A stretch of 64,000 bases of DNA, from assembly GCF_011927665.1 (NCBI RefSeq), contig NZ_JAATJA010000005.1, forward strand, positions 62,001-126,000. The letters run 5' to 3'. Origin of the DNA: Desulfobaculum xiamenense. Lineage in GTDB: Bacteria > Desulfobacterota > Desulfovibrionia > Desulfovibrionales > Desulfovibrionaceae. The notes beneath the pieces are model-generated. The model was not told the DNA's origin. It worked only from the letters and a program-made list of their open reading frames with translations, and did no database searches. This document shows positions 54,423 to 64,000 of the stretch, one piece after another (position 1 is the stretch's first letter; every line of letters starts with the position of its first letter). The translations under genes and the position numbers were made by a program.

Positions 54423-56612
54423 ATGAAAAACACACGCGACCGTTCCGCCATCATGAACGCGGCGCGCCTTGTGGCCGCACTTCTGGCGATAGCTCTTCTG
54501 ACGACTGCCCTCGGCTGCGGCAAGAAGCGACTCCCCACCACTCCCGCCCCGGCACAGGGCACGCCCAGCGCGGCCACCCTTGCCGAGGATGCCCGCGCGG
54601 CATGGGACAGCGGCGACTTCTCGCGCAGCGAACTGCTCTACAACAGCCTCATCGAACGCGGCGGCCTCGCCCCCGCGCAGGAGCGCGAAGCCCTGCTGCG
54701 CCTCGCCGCAAGCGCGGTGAAGAACGCCCACGAACACCTCGCCCTCCAGACGCTTGAGCGCCTGAACGCCATCGCCCCCGCCATGCGCGACGCATGGGAA
54801 TGGCACACCGTCTACGCCGACGCCCTCGAAGGCCTCGGCAGACGCGAGACCGTGCGCAAGCATCTGGCCGGACTACTGCGCGATACCGCCCGCCCGTGGG
54901 AACTGCGCTTCCGCGCCGGTATCACGCTGGCCCGCCTCCAGTGGAACGAAAAGGCCTACGAGCAGGCCATGCGCACCCTGAGCGGCGTATACGACGCCTC
55001 GCCGGACCCGGCCCGCGTCTCGCGCGGCCAGCTCGAACGCGCGCTGGCGACGGAGCTTTCCGAAACGCAGGACGCCCTCGTCGCCGACCTCGCCCTCATC
55101 ATCCCGGACGACGCGCGAAACGTCTTTCCCTACACCATCATTCGGCTGGAAAAGGCCCGACGCCTCGCCGCAAGCGAAGCCACATGGCCCGCGGCATGGC
55201 ACCAGTTCAACCAGCTCGCCCGCGAAGGCAACTTTGCGGACGCAGGACTCGTCAGCCGCACGCTGGCCCCGTTCCTCGACCGCCGCGAAATTCCCGGTGG
55301 CGGCGTGGCGCTGGCCCTGCCCCTGTCCGGTCCCTATGCTGAAATCGGCTGGAAGATCCTGCGCGGCGCAGGCGTGGCCCAGTGGCACGCACTCATGAAC
55401 GGCGAACAGCTGAACATCCGCGTCATCAACACCGAGGCCCCCGGCTGGCGCCAGCAGCTCGCCGAACTGCCGCGCGACTATGCCGTCGTCGGCGGACCGC
55501 TGCGCAGCACCACCTTCCAGACCATCCACGCCAACGGGCTCACGGCAGAGCGCCCCTACTTCGCCTTCCTGTCGAGCCTCGGCTCGGCCAGCGAGGGCCA
55601 CGACGCGTGGCGTTTCTTCTCCAGCCCGCAGGATCAGGTTCGCACCCTGCTCTCGCTGGCGGTCGACCAGTTCGGCATCCTCGATCTGGCGACCCTGCAC
55701 CCCGACGACGCCTTCGGCTCCCGCCTGTCGGCCATCTTCAGGACCGAAGCCGAGGCCCGCATGGCCCACATCTCGGCCACCGGCAGCTATCCTCCGGCGC
55801 AGCCCACCATCTGGGGCGAAAAGGTCCGCGAGCTCCTGTCCACCCCGCCCTCCGGCGACGCGGCCCTGCGCCGCGCCAACGCAGAGGCCGACGGCAGGCA
55901 CGCCGTGCCGGAACCGCCCTTCCGGGCCGTCTTCCTGCCCGACGGCTGGGCGCAGGCCGAACAGCTCGTCCCCCAGTTCTTCTACCACGACGAAGACAGG
56001 CTCCTGTTCCTCGGCTCCTCGCTGTGGGCGCAGGGCATCCTCAAGGACAATGCCATCGAGGCCCGCTACTTCGGGCTGTCCGTCCTGCCGAGCGCCTGGT
56101 GGCCGCAAAACGAATCGCAGGCCGCCAAGCGCCTGCTGGCCGATCTCCATCAGGACGGCCTCGGCGAGCCGGATCTGTGGACGGCCCTCGGCTACGATTT
56201 CATCCGCTTCGCCGAACGCCTCGGCCCTATCCGCAGCGCCGATCCCGACGTGGTGACGCCCGCCGCCCGCGCCGCCGCCCAGTCCATGGACTGGAGCATG
56301 GCTCCCATCTCGTGGGACGAAAACGGCAGGGCGCGGCAGGACATGTTCCTGTTCCGCCCCACGCGAAACGGTCTGGTCCACGTCGATCCCGAGCAGTTGG
56401 CCAAACGCATGGAGCGTATCCGCCAGTTGCACGCCGAACGCGTGGAAATGCTGCGCGACAAGGAAGAGCTTGAAGACTTGCAGAAAATTCTGGAAAAGAC
56501 TCCGGGCAACGCGCAGGTGGCCAGCCGCGTGCGCGTGCTGCTCGAAAAGCTCTCCGCCCGCGACGCAGGCCGCACCACCGGCACCGACTCGCAGGCGCAG
56601 GAGCTGCAATAA
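54423..56612 (+). CDS. LpoA/LppC-like lipoprotein (penicillin-binding-protein activator family)
   Basis: A 729-residue outer-membrane-type lipoprotein: signal helix and lipobox ALGC with Cys32, an N-terminal TPR-like helical region (residues 45-280; [19 protein letters not shown]), then a periplasmic-binding-protein fold (about 295-640; [31 protein letters not shown]), and a C-terminal charged coiled coil ([21 protein letters not shown] in part). This is the LpoA layout, which activates PBP1A; the C-terminal coil is an addition. Start at 54423 lies just after the dnaK terminator; its ribosome site is weak and ATG at 54453 is possible. Confidence 0.82.
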   Translation: MKNTRDRSAIMNAARLVAALLAIALLTTALGCGKKRLPTTPAPAQGTPSAATLAEDARAAWDSGDFSRSELLYNSLIERGGLAPAQEREALLRLAASAVKNAHEHLALQTLERLNAIAPAMRDAWEWHTVYADALEGLGRRETVRKHLAGLLRDTARPWELRFRAGITLARLQWNEKAYEQAMRTLSGVYDASPDPARVSRGQLERALATELSETQDALVADLALIIPDDARNVFPYTIIRLEKARRLAASEATWPAAWHQFNQLAREGNFADAGLVSRTLAPFLDRREIPGGGVALALPLSGPYAEIGWKILRGAGVAQWHALMNGEQLNIRVINTEAPGWRQQLAELPRDYAVVGGPLRSTTFQTIHANGLTAERPYFAFLSSLGSASEGHDAWRFFSSPQDQVRTLLSLAVDQFGILDLATLHPDDAFGSRLSAIFRTEAEARMAHISATGSYPPAQPTIWGEKVRELLSTPPSGDAALRRANAEADGRHAVPEPPFRAVFLPDGWAQAEQLVPQFFYHDEDRLLFLGSSLWAQGILKDNAIEARYFGLSVLPSAWWPQNESQAAKRLLADLHQDGLGEPDLWTALGYDFIRFAERLGPIRSADPDVVTPAARAAAQSMDWSMAPISWDENGRARQDMFLFRPTRNGLVHVDPEQLAKRMERIRQLHAERVEMLRDKEELEDLQKILEKTPGNAQVASRVRVLLEKLSARDAGRTTGTDSQAQELQ

Positions 56613-56647
56613 CCCCGGCGCGCCATCGCGCCGCAAGGAGAACCCGC

Positions 56648-56932
56648 ATGAAGTTCAGCCCCGAACAGGTAGCTGGCGTGGCCAAGCTCGCGCGGCTGCG
56701 TCTGGACGAGGACGAGTTGTCCCGCTTCGCCGCACAGATCGGCGATATTCTGGAATACATGGACGAACTCGGACAGGCCGAAACCGAGGGCGTGGAGCCG
56801 CTCTACTCCCCGGTCGAACACGTCACCCGCCTGCGTGAGGACGAAGTCCACCGTGATTGCGAGCGCGAGGACGTGCTCGACGGCGCCCCCGACACCGACG
56901 GCAAGTACTTCATCGTCCCCCGCATCGTGTAG
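56648..56932 (+). CDS. gatC: Asp-tRNA(Asn)/Glu-tRNA(Gln) amidotransferase subunit C
   Basis: A 94-residue Gat[18 protein letters not shown] at the N-terminus, [20 protein letters not shown] in the middle and the FIVPRIV end are typical. It wraps GatA and GatB to stabilise the transamidosome that makes Gln-tRNA and/or Asn-tRNA. AAGGAG precedes the ATG; gatA follows after 33 bp. gatB is not in the window. Confidence 0.95.
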   Translation: MKFSPEQVAGVAKLARLRLDEDELSRFAAQIGDILEYMDELGQAETEGVEPLYSPVEHVTRLREDEVHRDCEREDVLDGAPDTDGKYFIVPRIV

Positions 56933-56965
56933 ACGACCCTGCGGCAAGATAACAAGGATTCATTC

Positions 56966-58435
56966 ATGTCCGAGCTGACCAGCAAGACACTGACGGAAAT
57001 ACGCGACCTGCTCGCCTCGCGCGAAGTGAGCGCCACAGACGCGGTCACGGCCTGCCTCGACCGCATCGCCGCCACCGAGCCTGACATCAACGCCTTCACC
57101 TCCGTGCAGGGCGAAGCCGCCCTCGCGCAGGCCAAGGCCATGGACGCCGCCGGTCCCGACGCGACCAAGCCCCTGTGGGGCGTTCCGGTGAGCGTGAAGG
57201 ACATCCTCGCCACCAAGGGCGCGCCCACCACCTGCTCCTCGCGCATTCTGGAGAATTTCGTTCCCTTCTACGACGCCACGGCCGTGGCCCGCCTGCGCGA
57301 GGCCGGTGCCATCATCATTGGCAAGACCAACATGGACGAGTTCGCCATGGGGTCCTCCACCGAAAATTCCGCCTTCGGCCCCACCCGCAACCCGTGGGAT
57401 ACGAACCGGGTTCCCGGCGGCTCCAGCGGCGGCTCCGCCGCCAGCGTGGCCGCGCGGCAGTGCTTCGGCTCCCTCGGCACGGATACCGGCGGTTCCATCC
57501 GCCAGCCCGCGTCGTTCTGCGGCTGCGTGGGCGTAAAGCCCACCTACGGACGCGTCTCGCGCTATGGCTGCGTGGCCTATGCCTCCAGCCTCGATCAGAT
57601 CGGCCCGCTGACCCGCACCGTGCCCGACGCGGCGCTCATGCTGTCGGTCATCGCCGGGCACGACCAGCGCGATTCCACATCCGTGGATTGCCCGGTGCCC
57701 GACTACGCCGCCGCCATCGCCGCCCGCGCGGACCTCAAGGGCCTGCGCATCGGCATGCCCGAGGAATACTGGTCCGAAGGCCTCGCGCCCGAGGTGGAAA
57801 CGGCCTGCCGCGCCGCCATGGACCGCGCCCGCGAGCTGGGTGCGACACCCGTGCCGGTGCGCCTGCCGCACACCAAGTTCGCCGTGGCCACCTACTACAT
57901 CGTGGCCATGGCCGAAGCCAGCTCCAACCTCGCCCGCTTCGACGGCGTGCGTTACGGCCTGCGCGACAAGGACGCCACGGACCTCATCGACATGTACGTG
58001 TCCTCGCGCAGCAAGGGCTTCGGCACCGAGGTCAAGCGCCGCATCATGCTCGGCACCTACGTGCTCTCCGCCGGCTACTACGACGCCTACTACCGCAAGG
58101 CCGCGCAGGTCCGCCGCCTCATCCGGCAGGACTTCCTCGACGCCTTCGAGCAGTGCGACGTCATCTGCGGCCCGGCCTCGCCCGTCACGGCGTGGGGCAT
58201 CGGTGAAAAGACCGCCGATCCGCTCCAGATGTACCTCATGGACATCTTCACCATCAGCCTGAACCTTGCCGGTCTGCCGGGTGTTTCCATCCCGGTCGGC
58301 CTCGGTGCGGACAGCGGCATGCCCGTGGGCCTGCAACTGCTCGGCCCGGCCTTCGGCGAGGACACGCTTCTGGCAACGGCCGACGCACTGATGCGGGGCA
58401 TTGCCCCGCTCCCCGCGCCGACCACAATCGCATAG
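56966..58435 (+). CDS. gatA: Asp-tRNA(Asn)/Glu-tRNA(Gln) amidotransferase subunit A
   Basis: A 489-residue amidase-signature enzyme releasing ammonia from glutamine for the GatB reaction. The catalytic Ser-cisSer-Lys triad is in place: Lys in PVSVKDILA near residue 76, and the Gly/Ser-rich [15 protein letters not shown] and [16 protein letters not shown] regions near residues 150-180. Upstream gatC forms its operon; a GAAGCCCCGC hairpin ends it. Confidence 0.96.
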   Translation: MSELTSKTLTEIRDLLASREVSATDAVTACLDRIAATEPDINAFTSVQGEAALAQAKAMDAAGPDATKPLWGVPVSVKDILATKGAPTTCSSRILENFVPFYDATAVARLREAGAIIIGKTNMDEFAMGSSTENSAFGPTRNPWDTNRVPGGSSGGSAASVAARQCFGSLGTDTGGSIRQPASFCGCVGVKPTYGRVSRYGCVAYASSLDQIGPLTRTVPDAALMLSVIAGHDQRDSTSVDCPVPDYAAAIAARADLKGLRIGMPEEYWSEGLAPEVETACRAAMDRARELGATPVPVRLPHTKFAVATYYIVAMAEASSNLARFDGVRYGLRDKDATDLIDMYVSSRSKGFGTEVKRRIMLGTYVLSAGYYDAYYRKAAQVRRLIRQDFLDAFEQCDVICGPASPVTAWGIGEKTADPLQMYLMDIFTISLNLAGLPGVSIPVGLGADSGMPVGLQLLGPAFGEDTLLATADALMRGIAPLPAPTTIA

Positions 58436-58450
58436 CCTGACCATCGAGCA

Positions 58451-58478
58451 GGAAGCCCCGCACAGCGGGGCTTCCGTT
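58451..58478 (+). terminator. Terminator of gatCA
   Basis: An 11-bp stem GGAAGCCCCGC / GCGGGGCTTCC with a three-base loop, 15 bases after the gatA stop, followed by GTTTA. Confidence 0.75.
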
Positions 58479-58516
58479 TATCCGGCACCACGAGCATCTC
58501 GAAACGGGAAAATTCA

Positions 58517-59554
58517 ATGACGACAGCGGTAGCGGTCAGCGGCGGCATGGACAGCCTGTTCACCCTGCTCCTTCTGAAGGAGCGGGGACTCGACGTCTTC
58601 GCCATCCACGCCCACTTCCTGCCCCCTTCGGACACGACGGCACGCACCGTTGCGGCGCTTACCGAGCGCTGCGCCGAACTCGGCGTTCCCTTCCACGCGG
58701 TGGACCTCTCGCGCGAGTTCGACGAGCAGGTCATCACGCCGTTCGTGCGCGGCTACGCCGAGGGCCACACGCCCAACCCCTGCGCCACCTGCAATCCGGC
58801 CATGAAGTTCGGGCTGCTCTTCGACCGCGCGCGGGAACTCGGGGCGGACACGCTATCCACCGGCCATTACGCCCGCATGCTCGACACCCCCACGGGGAAA
58901 CGCCTGTACCGTGGAGCGGACCCGGTAAAGGACCAGAGCTACTTCCTCTCCCTCGTCCCGCGCGAACGCCTCGAACACGCCATCCTGCCCCTTGGGGACT
59001 GGTGCAAGGCCGACGTGCGCGGCGCACTGGAGGCACGCGGCGTGGTGGTGCCGTTGCCCTCGGAAAGTCAAGAAATCTGTTTCGTGCCGGGCGACGACTA
59101 CTGCGCCTTCCTGCGTTCGCGCATGGACAGGCTCCCCGGCCCCGGCCCCATCGAACTGGAGGACGGCACCACCGTCGGCCGCCACAACGGCCTGTGGCGG
59201 CACACCCTCGGCCAGCGACGCGGCATCGGCGTGGCGTGGAGCGAACCGCTCTACGTCCTCGACAAGGACACCGCGCGAAACGCGCTCATCGTGGGCACGG
59301 CCGAACGCCTGCCCGCCACGGGCTGCACGCTTGGCGACGTGAACATTCTCGTGCCGCCCGCCGCATGGCCCGAAACGGTCCTCGTCCAGACGCGCTACCG
59401 CCAGAAGGCCAAGCCCGCGCATGCGACGCTCGCCGGCGACACGCTGCGCCTTTCGTTCATCGAACCCCATACCCGCCCCACGCCGGGTCAGGTCGGCGCA
59501 CTGTACGACCACGACGGCTCCGTGCTCGCTGGCGGACGCATACGCAACGCATGA
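58517..59554 (+). CDS. mnmA: tRNA-uridine 2-sulfurtransferase MnmA
   Basis: A 345-residue enzyme making 2-thiouridine at the wobble position of Lys, Glu and Gln tRNAs. PP-loop SGGMDS at residues 8-13; first catalytic Cys in HTPNPCATCNPAMKFG near residue 92-95, which has an extra Cys forming CxxC where many MnmA have one; second catalytic Cys in SQEICFVPGDDYC near residue 190. The C-terminal beta barrel starts near residue 215. Overlaps the methylthiotransferase gene by ATGA, joining two tRNA sulfur-modification steps. Confidence 0.93.
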   Translation: MTTAVAVSGGMDSLFTLLLLKERGLDVFAIHAHFLPPSDTTARTVAALTERCAELGVPFHAVDLSREFDEQVITPFVRGYAEGHTPNPCATCNPAMKFGLLFDRARELGADTLSTGHYARMLDTPTGKRLYRGADPVKDQSYFLSLVPRERLEHAILPLGDWCKADVRGALEARGVVVPLPSESQEICFVPGDDYCAFLRSRMDRLPGPGPIELEDGTTVGRHNGLWRHTLGQRRGIGVAWSEPLYVLDKDTARNALIVGTAERLPATGCTLGDVNILVPPAAWPETVLVQTRYRQKAKPAHATLAGDTLRLSFIEPHTRPTPGQVGALYDHDGSVLAGGRIRNA

Positions 59555-60876
59555 AGCATCCAGAACGTTTCCACATCGCCACCCTCGGCTGCAAGATCAA
59601 CCAGTACGAGAGCCAGTCCATCCGCGAGGCATGGATCGCCGCCGGACGCGAGGAAGCAGAGGACCCGGCCCTCGCCGACGTCATCGTCGTCAACTCCTGC
59701 GCCGTCACCGCCCACGCCATCCGCGACCTGCGCCACGAGGCGCGCAGGCTGATGCGGCTGGCCCCGGATGCGGAGCTGGTCATCACCGGCTGCGCGGCGC
59801 AGGTCATGGCCGACGAGCTCGCCAAGGATTTCGAGGGCGCACGCATTGTCCCGCAGGCCCGCAAGACCGATCTCCTGATCCTGCCCATGGCCCCGGTCGC
59901 GCCACAGCCCGAGGACACCCCGGCTCCACGCCGGTTCCCCGAATTCTCCATCAGCGGCTACAACCGCGTGCGGGCCGTGGTGAAGGTGCAGGACGGCTGC
60001 ACCCACCGCTGCACCTACTGCATCATCCCGCACACGCGCGGCGCGTCGATCAGCCGCCCCATGGCCGATATCGCCGCGGAAATCCGCCGCCTGTTCGACG
60101 CCGGATGGCACGAGGTCACCCTCTCGGGCATCAACCTCGCGCAGTACGGCACGGACCTCGACGGCGCGCCGAACTTCTGGGATCTCCTAGCGCATCTGGA
60201 CGCGGACCTCGCAGCGGACTGGGCCGGACGCGCACGGTTGCGCATCAGCTCCCTCGACCCCGGACAGCTCACCGATCAGGCGCTCGACGTGCTCGGTGCC
60301 TCGCGCATGGCCTGCCCGCATCTGCACGTTTCCCTGCAAAGCCTCGCCCCGGCGGTGCTGCGGCGCATGGGCCGCGGCCACTACGCCCCGGAACAGGTGG
60401 CCAACTGGCTTGAGCGACTCGGCAGAATCTGGCCGCTCTTCGGCCTCGGTGCGGACTTCATCACCGGCTTCCCCGGAGAGACGGACGAGGACTTCGCGCA
60501 GACCCTTGCGGCCTGCGAGGCTCTGCCGCTTTCCTATGCCCATGTTTTCCCGTATTCTCGTAGGCCGGGAACCCCGGCCGCACGCTACCCCGAGCAGGTG
60601 GCGCACAAGGTGAAGAAGCACCGCGCCACGCTCCTGCGCGCCGTGGCCGAACGCGGCAAGACGACCTTCCTCGGCAGGCTTGCCGCGCAACCCGCACTCG
60701 ATGTCGTGGTCGAAGGGCTTTCGCCCATTCGCGGCGTCTGCCAGCACTACGCGGACTGCCGCTTCGACACGCCGATCGCGCAGGCAAAACGGCGCATGAT
60801 GCTCCGGGCAACGCCGGTGCGCGTGGACGGGACCACCCTCGTCGTCGCACCCGCTGCGGACGCCCATGACCGCTAG
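59551..60876 (+). CDS. mtaB: MtaB-like tRNA methylthiotransferase (radical SAM)
   Basis: A 441-residue member of the MiaB/MtaB family. The N-terminal UPF0004 domain supplies cluster cysteines in TLGCKINQYES, VNSCAVTAHA and ITGCAAQ; the radical-SAM motif is CTHRCTYCIIPHTRG near residue 150; a shortened TRAM-like end follows. NSCAVT and the CKxNQYE form point to MtaB (t6A to ms2t6A at position 37) over MiaB. Translationally coupled to mnmA. Confidence 0.88.
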   Translation: MKHPERFHIATLGCKINQYESQSIREAWIAAGREEAEDPALADVIVVNSCAVTAHAIRDLRHEARRLMRLAPDAELVITGCAAQVMADELAKDFEGARIVPQARKTDLLILPMAPVAPQPEDTPAPRRFPEFSISGYNRVRAVVKVQDGCTHRCTYCIIPHTRGASISRPMADIAAEIRRLFDAGWHEVTLSGINLAQYGTDLDGAPNFWDLLAHLDADLAADWAGRARLRISSLDPGQLTDQALDVLGASRMACPHLHVSLQSLAPAVLRRMGRGHYAPEQVANWLERLGRIWPLFGLGADFITGFPGETDEDFAQTLAACEALPLSYAHVFPYSRRPGTPAARYPEQVAHKVKKHRATLLRAVAERGKTTFLGRLAAQPALDVVVEGLSPIRGVCQHYADCRFDTPIAQAKRRMMLRATPVRVDGTTLVVAPAADAHDR

Positions 60877-60895
60877 ACTTCGAGCGCTATGGACA

Positions 60896-60913
60896 AGCCG
60901 CCCGAAGGCGGCT
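60896..60913 (+). terminator. Short hairpin behind the methylthiotransferase gene
   Basis: AGCCGCC-CGAA-GGCGGCT, 20 bases after the stop, without a T tail. A weak terminator at best. Confidence 0.4.
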
Positions 60914-61031
60914 AACTAACCGACCCCACTGCAACCATCCGTCTCCGGCACGCCTATCACTGCGTGCGCAGCCGGAAACGGACGAAGATATCCACATTCA
61001 CGCACAACCCTCTCCAAAGGAACGGGTAACG

Positions 61032-61913
61032 ATGATCAAAAGCATGACCGGCTTCGGCCGTTTTTCCTCCCAGAGCACGGATTGGTCCCAGGCATGGGAG
61101 ATCCGCAGCGTCAACGGCCGTCACCTCGACCTCAAGTGGCGCCTGCCCTCCAGCGTGCGCGCCCTCGAAACGCATTTCGAACGCATCGTGCGCGAGCACG
61201 CCCTGCGCGGCCGCGTCAACGTCCAACTGAACCTGCAGGTCTACCGCCCCGAAATCCTCGGCGTGGAACTGAACCAGCCGCTGGCCTCGGCCATGCTGTC
61301 CCAGCTCATGAAGTTCGCCGTGCGCAACGGCGACACCTTCAAGCCCGACTACATGCGCCTCATGGGCATGTCCTTCCTGTGGGAGGACTCCGCCAGCGAA
61401 CCCGATCCGTCCCTCAAGGCCGACCTCGAAAACGGCCTGATCAAGGCCCTCGACGACTGGAACGAGGCCCGCTCCACCGAAGGCCGCGCCATGCGCGAAG
61501 ACCTCGTGGAACGCATCGCCAGCCTGTCCGGCTGGCTCGACGAGCTGCGCAGCCGCACCCCGCAGGTCAAGGAAATCCGCTTCGACACCGTCGAAAAGCG
61601 CATCCAGACCGTTCTGGACAAGTACAACGTGGAGCTCGATCAGGACCGCCTGCTGCAGGAAGTGGCCATCATCGCCGACCGCATCGACGTGACCGAAGAG
61701 CTGACCCGCCTCGACGCCCACCTCACCCAGCTTGGCGCGGTGATGGAAAACGGCGCGGACGCTGGCAAGCGCCTCGACTTTCTGCTTCAGGAGTGCTTCC
61801 GCGAGATCAACACCTGCGGCAACAAGGCGCAGGACACCGAGGTGAGCAGGCTTGTCGTGGACTTCAAGGCCGAGCTTGAGAAATGCCGCGAACAGGTCCA
61901 GAACATCGAGTAG
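61032..61913 (+). CDS. yicC: YicC-family protein
   Basis: A 293-residue YicC/YloC family protein. N-terminal MIKSMTGFGR and the EIRSVNGRHLDLKWRLP region, and C-terminal DVTEELTRLDAHLTQL and GKRLDFLLQECFREINT, are the conserved blocks. Relatives act as endoribonucleases. AAAGGAACGG precedes the ATG. It leads the conserved yicC-remA-like-gmk-pyrF cluster. Confidence 0.93.
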   Translation: MIKSMTGFGRFSSQSTDWSQAWEIRSVNGRHLDLKWRLPSSVRALETHFERIVREHALRGRVNVQLNLQVYRPEILGVELNQPLASAMLSQLMKFAVRNGDTFKPDYMRLMGMSFLWEDSASEPDPSLKADLENGLIKALDDWNEARSTEGRAMREDLVERIASLSGWLDELRSRTPQVKEIRFDTVEKRIQTVLDKYNVELDQDRLLQEVAIIADRIDVTEELTRLDAHLTQLGAVMENGADAGKRLDFLLQECFREINTCGNKAQDTEVSRLVVDFKAELEKCREQVQNIE

Positions 61914-61952
61914 CAGCCTTAGCCGAACCATCAAACACAACGGGACAGCAAC

Positions 61953-62213
61953 ATGAAGAACCACGGTCTGCTCAACATCGGCTTCGGCAACTTCGTCGTG
62001 AGCACGCGGGTGATCGCCATCGTCAACCCGACCTCATCGCCTATGCGCAGGCTCAGGGAGGACGCCCGTCAGGCCGGGCGGCTCATCGACGCCACCCAGG
62101 GCCGCAAGACCCGCTCGATCATCATCTCCGACTCGAACCACGTCATCCTGTCCGCCATACAGGCCGAGACCATCAGCCAGCGCTTCAGCCAGGAGGAGGA
62201 CGAGAATGAATAG
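61953..62213 (+). CDS. RemA-like (DUF370) DNA-binding regulator
   Basis: An 86-residue DUF370 protein: [21 protein letters not shown], then [21 protein letters not shown] and [18 protein letters not shown]. In Bacillus, RemA oligomerises and activates biofilm-matrix and osmoprotectant genes by binding DNA. Here it sits between yicC and gmk, a position conserved in many bacteria. Overlaps gmk by eight bases. Confidence 0.93.
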   Translation: MKNHGLLNIGFGNFVVSTRVIAIVNPTSSPMRRLREDARQAGRLIDATQGRKTRSIIISDSNHVILSAIQAETISQRFSQEEDENE

Positions 62214-62826
62214 ACGCGGACTGATGCTCGTCATCTGCGCGCCCTCGGGCACGGGCAAAAGCACCCTCATCAAGCGCCTGCGCGAGGAATTCCCGCGCAT
62301 CTCCTTCTCCATCTCCTACACCACCCGCGCTCCGCGCGCGGGTGAGCGCAACGGCGTGGACTACCACTTCGTGAGCATGGAAAACTTCCGCAGCCTCGCC
62401 GCCGAAGGCTTCTTCGCCGAATGGGCCGAGGTCCACGGCAACTGCTACGGCACGCCCAAGCAGGCCATCATCGACCTGCTCGAAGAAGGACAGGACATCC
62501 TGTTCGACATCGACGTGCAGGGCGCGGCCCAGCTGCGCGAGAACATGGAAGAGGGCTGCTACGTGTTCCTGTTCCCGCCGTCCATGGCCGCACTGCGCCA
62601 GCGGCTGGAGAACCGCAACACCGACGACGACAAGACCATCCGCCGCCGCATCGAGAACGCCCCCGGCGAAATCGCCCAGTCCGACCAGTTCGACTACTGG
62701 ATCGTCAACGACGACCTCGACTACGCCTACCGGCTGCTCAAGAGCGTCTACCTCGCCGAGGGCACCCGCCCCTGCTACATGCCCGGGTTGCCCAAATGGA
62801 TCATGCACCGAAAAATCGACGCCTAG
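62206..62826 (+). CDS. gmk: Guanylate kinase
   Basis: A 206-residue GMP kinase. P-loop [10 protein letters not shown] at residues 10-19; [20 protein letters not shown] is the GMP-binding region; [14 protein letters not shown] and the lid [17 protein letters not shown] follow. GAGGA inside the preceding gene serves as ribosome site. Part of the yicC-gmk-pyrF cluster. Confidence 0.96.
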   Translation: MNRRGLMLVICAPSGTGKSTLIKRLREEFPRISFSISYTTRAPRAGERNGVDYHFVSMENFRSLAAEGFFAEWAEVHGNCYGTPKQAIIDLLEEGQDILFDIDVQGAAQLRENMEEGCYVFLFPPSMAALRQRLENRNTDDDKTIRRRIENAPGEIAQSDQFDYWIVNDDLDYAYRLLKSVYLAEGTRPCYMPGLPKWIMHRKIDA

Positions 62827-62837
62827 GAGCATCACGC

Positions 62838-63542
62838 ATGGCAGAACTCGTCGTCGCACTCGACTTTCCGGACAGCACGGCCGCGCTGGACATGGCCACC
62901 CGCCTGCGTGGCGCGGTGAACTGGGTCAAGGTGGGCCTTGAACTCTACACCGCCACCGGGCCGTCCATCGTGGGCGCGCTCACGGACATGGGCTTTCGGG
63001 TCTTCCTCGACCTCAAGTTCATGGACATCCCGAACACCGTGCGCGGAGCCGTGCGCTCCGCCGTCGGCGTTGGGGCGGACATGGTCAACGTCCATGCCTG
63101 CGGCGGGCGCAGAATGCTCGAAGCCGCGCGTGAAGGCCTCGAAGACGGCGCGGCGCGCACGGGCCGCTCGCCCATCCTGCTCGCCGTCACCGTGCTGACC
63201 AGCATGGACGCCACGGACCTCGCCCTGCCCGAGGGCACGAGCGTAGCGGACCTCGCGCTGGCCTACGCCCGCACCGTGCGCGACTGCGAACTCGACGGCG
63301 TGGTCTGCTCCGGGCACGAGGCACAGGCCATCAAGGCCGCCTGCGGCGCGGACTTCGCCTGCCTCACCCCCGGCATCCGCATGGCCGACGCTGGCGACGA
63401 CCAACGCCGCGTCATGACGCCGGAAATGGCCGTACGCGCGGGATCGGACTATCTCGTCGCGGGGCGGCCCATCACCCGCGCGGCGTCGCCCGCCGACGCC
63501 GCGGCGCTTTTCCTTGAACAGATGGGGCGCGTCGTTCTATAA
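62838..63542 (+). CDS. pyrF: Orotidine 5'-phosphate decarboxylase
   Basis: A 234-residue TIM-barrel enzyme converting OMP to [11 protein letters not shown] holds the first aspartate, [11 protein letters not shown] is the catalytic Lys-Asp signature near residue 58, LTPGIR and the C-terminal VAGRPITRA phosphate-binding motif are intact. AGGAG lies eight bases before the ATG at 62838, eleven bases after gmk. Confidence 0.96.
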   Translation: MAELVVALDFPDSTAALDMATRLRGAVNWVKVGLELYTATGPSIVGALTDMGFRVFLDLKFMDIPNTVRGAVRSAVGVGADMVNVHACGGRRMLEAAREGLEDGAARTGRSPILLAVTVLTSMDATDLALPEGTSVADLALAYARTVRDCELDGVVCSGHEAQAIKAACGADFACLTPGIRMADAGDDQRRVMTPEMAVRAGSDYLVAGRPITRAASPADAAALFLEQMGRVVL

Positions 63543-63561
63543 CCCTTTGAAGGGGTACGAC

Positions 63562-64000
63562 ATGACTGATGAAAAGACGACGGGCACCGGCGCCCCCTCT
63601 CCTGAGGGCACGCAGAAGCCCCACGCGGCGGCGAAGGACCACAAGGAGCGCATCAAAGGCGTCTTCTCCTCGCAGACCGTCATCAAGGTCGGAACAGGCA
63701 CCACGACGCGAAAGACCATCAAAAAGACCTTCTGGTTCGTGGACGAGGACGAGGGCGGCGAACTGCTCGTCCAGCCGCTCAACGTGAATTACGTTCCGTC
63801 CGGAGCCAAGCGCAAGGTCCCGCGCGACGAGTTCCTTGAAAAATTCGCGCCGGAGCCGGAATTCTATGTCTCCAACGTGTTCCCCAAGATGCGCGAACTC
63901 AAGCAGAACGTGGAAAACGGGGAAAAACACCGTGAAAAGGGCGAGACCTTCAGCGCGGAGCTAGAGTTCAACAACGCCCTGAACATCGACGAGGAGAACG
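63562..64000 (+). CDS. Start of a gene for a possible TPR protein (truncated by window end)
   Basis: The first 146 codons of a frame running off the right edge. It begins MTDEKTTGTGAPSPEG with a low-complexity, charged N-terminus, then a basic stretch and a folded segment (KKTFWFVDEDEGGELLVQPL, FYVSNVFPKM). The last visible residues (KGETFSAELEFNNALNIDEEN) have the spacing of a tetratricopeptide helix pair, so a TPR region may follow. AAGGGG upstream serves as ribosome site; it is 19 bases behind pyrF. Identity uncertain. Confidence 0.65.
   Translation, partial: MTDEKTTGTGAPSPEGTQKPHAAAKDHKERIKGVFSSQTVIKVGTGTTTRKTIKKTFWFVDEDEGGELLVQPLNVNYVPSGAKRKVPRDEFLEKFAPEPEFYVSNVFPKMRELKQNVENGEKHREKGETFSAELEFNNALNIDEEN

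Noticed and set aside
56960-58444. 494-codon minus-strand frame opposite gatA
   Set aside because: A Gly/Ala/His-rich shadow produced by strong codon bias; gatA has the amidase signature.

Overview
The window is GC-rich, densely coded bacterial chromosome. It most resembles a Desulfovibrionales-type sulfate reducer (Desulfobacterota). That is an inference from several things together: a TAXI-type TRAP transporter pair, an unlinked CheX, the yicC-remA-like-gmk-pyrF cluster, an unlinked gatC-gatA pair, strong C/G third-position bias, and many PAS/chemotaxis genes. No rRNA or dissimilatory sulfate gene is present to prove it.

Layout. 1-6.8 kb: end of an unknown gene, a TerC-family membrane protein, two small minus-strand genes (one a 27-residue membrane peptide), a TetR regulator, a CheX phosphatase, an AsmA-family protein and a DMT exporter. 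6.8-13.5 kb: a translationally coupled AddA-like / DUF523 / AddB-like helicase-nuclease operon. 14.4-17.6 kb (minus): cpoB/ybgF-like lipoprotein, dprA, xerC-like recombinase. 17.9-18.8 kb: an unrecognised polytopic membrane protein. 19-28.2 kb (minus): a full chemotaxis operon, cheB-HEAT-cheR-pilZ-parA-cheW-cheY-cheA, whose CheA has two intact and one degenerate HPt domain.

28.7-38 kb is the accessory part. A tRNA-Pro(CGG) is followed by a 500-bp gene-poor stretch. Then comes a complete stressosome operon (PAS-type RsbR, RsbS with an acidic tail, RsbT kinase, RsbX phosphatase) whose last gene is a PAS-rich class III nucleotide cyclase. After a strong promoter follows a three-gene cassette: a secretion-signal-less beta-rich protein, a chagasin-family cysteine protease inhibitor, and a papain-family (C1A) protease whose C-terminal half is a paralogue of the first protein. 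This stressosome-cyclase operon and the protease/inhibitor/beta-domain cassette are the most novel items here.

38.7-64 kb returns to housekeeping: eukaryotic-type UDP-glucose pyrophosphorylase, cobD/cbiB, TAXI TRAP transporter, trmL, two identical tRNA-Val(CAC) genes flanking a PutP-type Na+ symporter, rfbB-rfbD, hrcA-grpE-dnaK, an LpoA-like lipoprotein, gatC-gatA, mnmA, an MtaB-like methylthiotransferase, yicC, a RemA-like gene, gmk, pyrF, and the start of a possible TPR protein.

All functions are assigned by reading motifs. No database search was run, and start codons were chosen from visible ribosome binding sites and gene overlaps.
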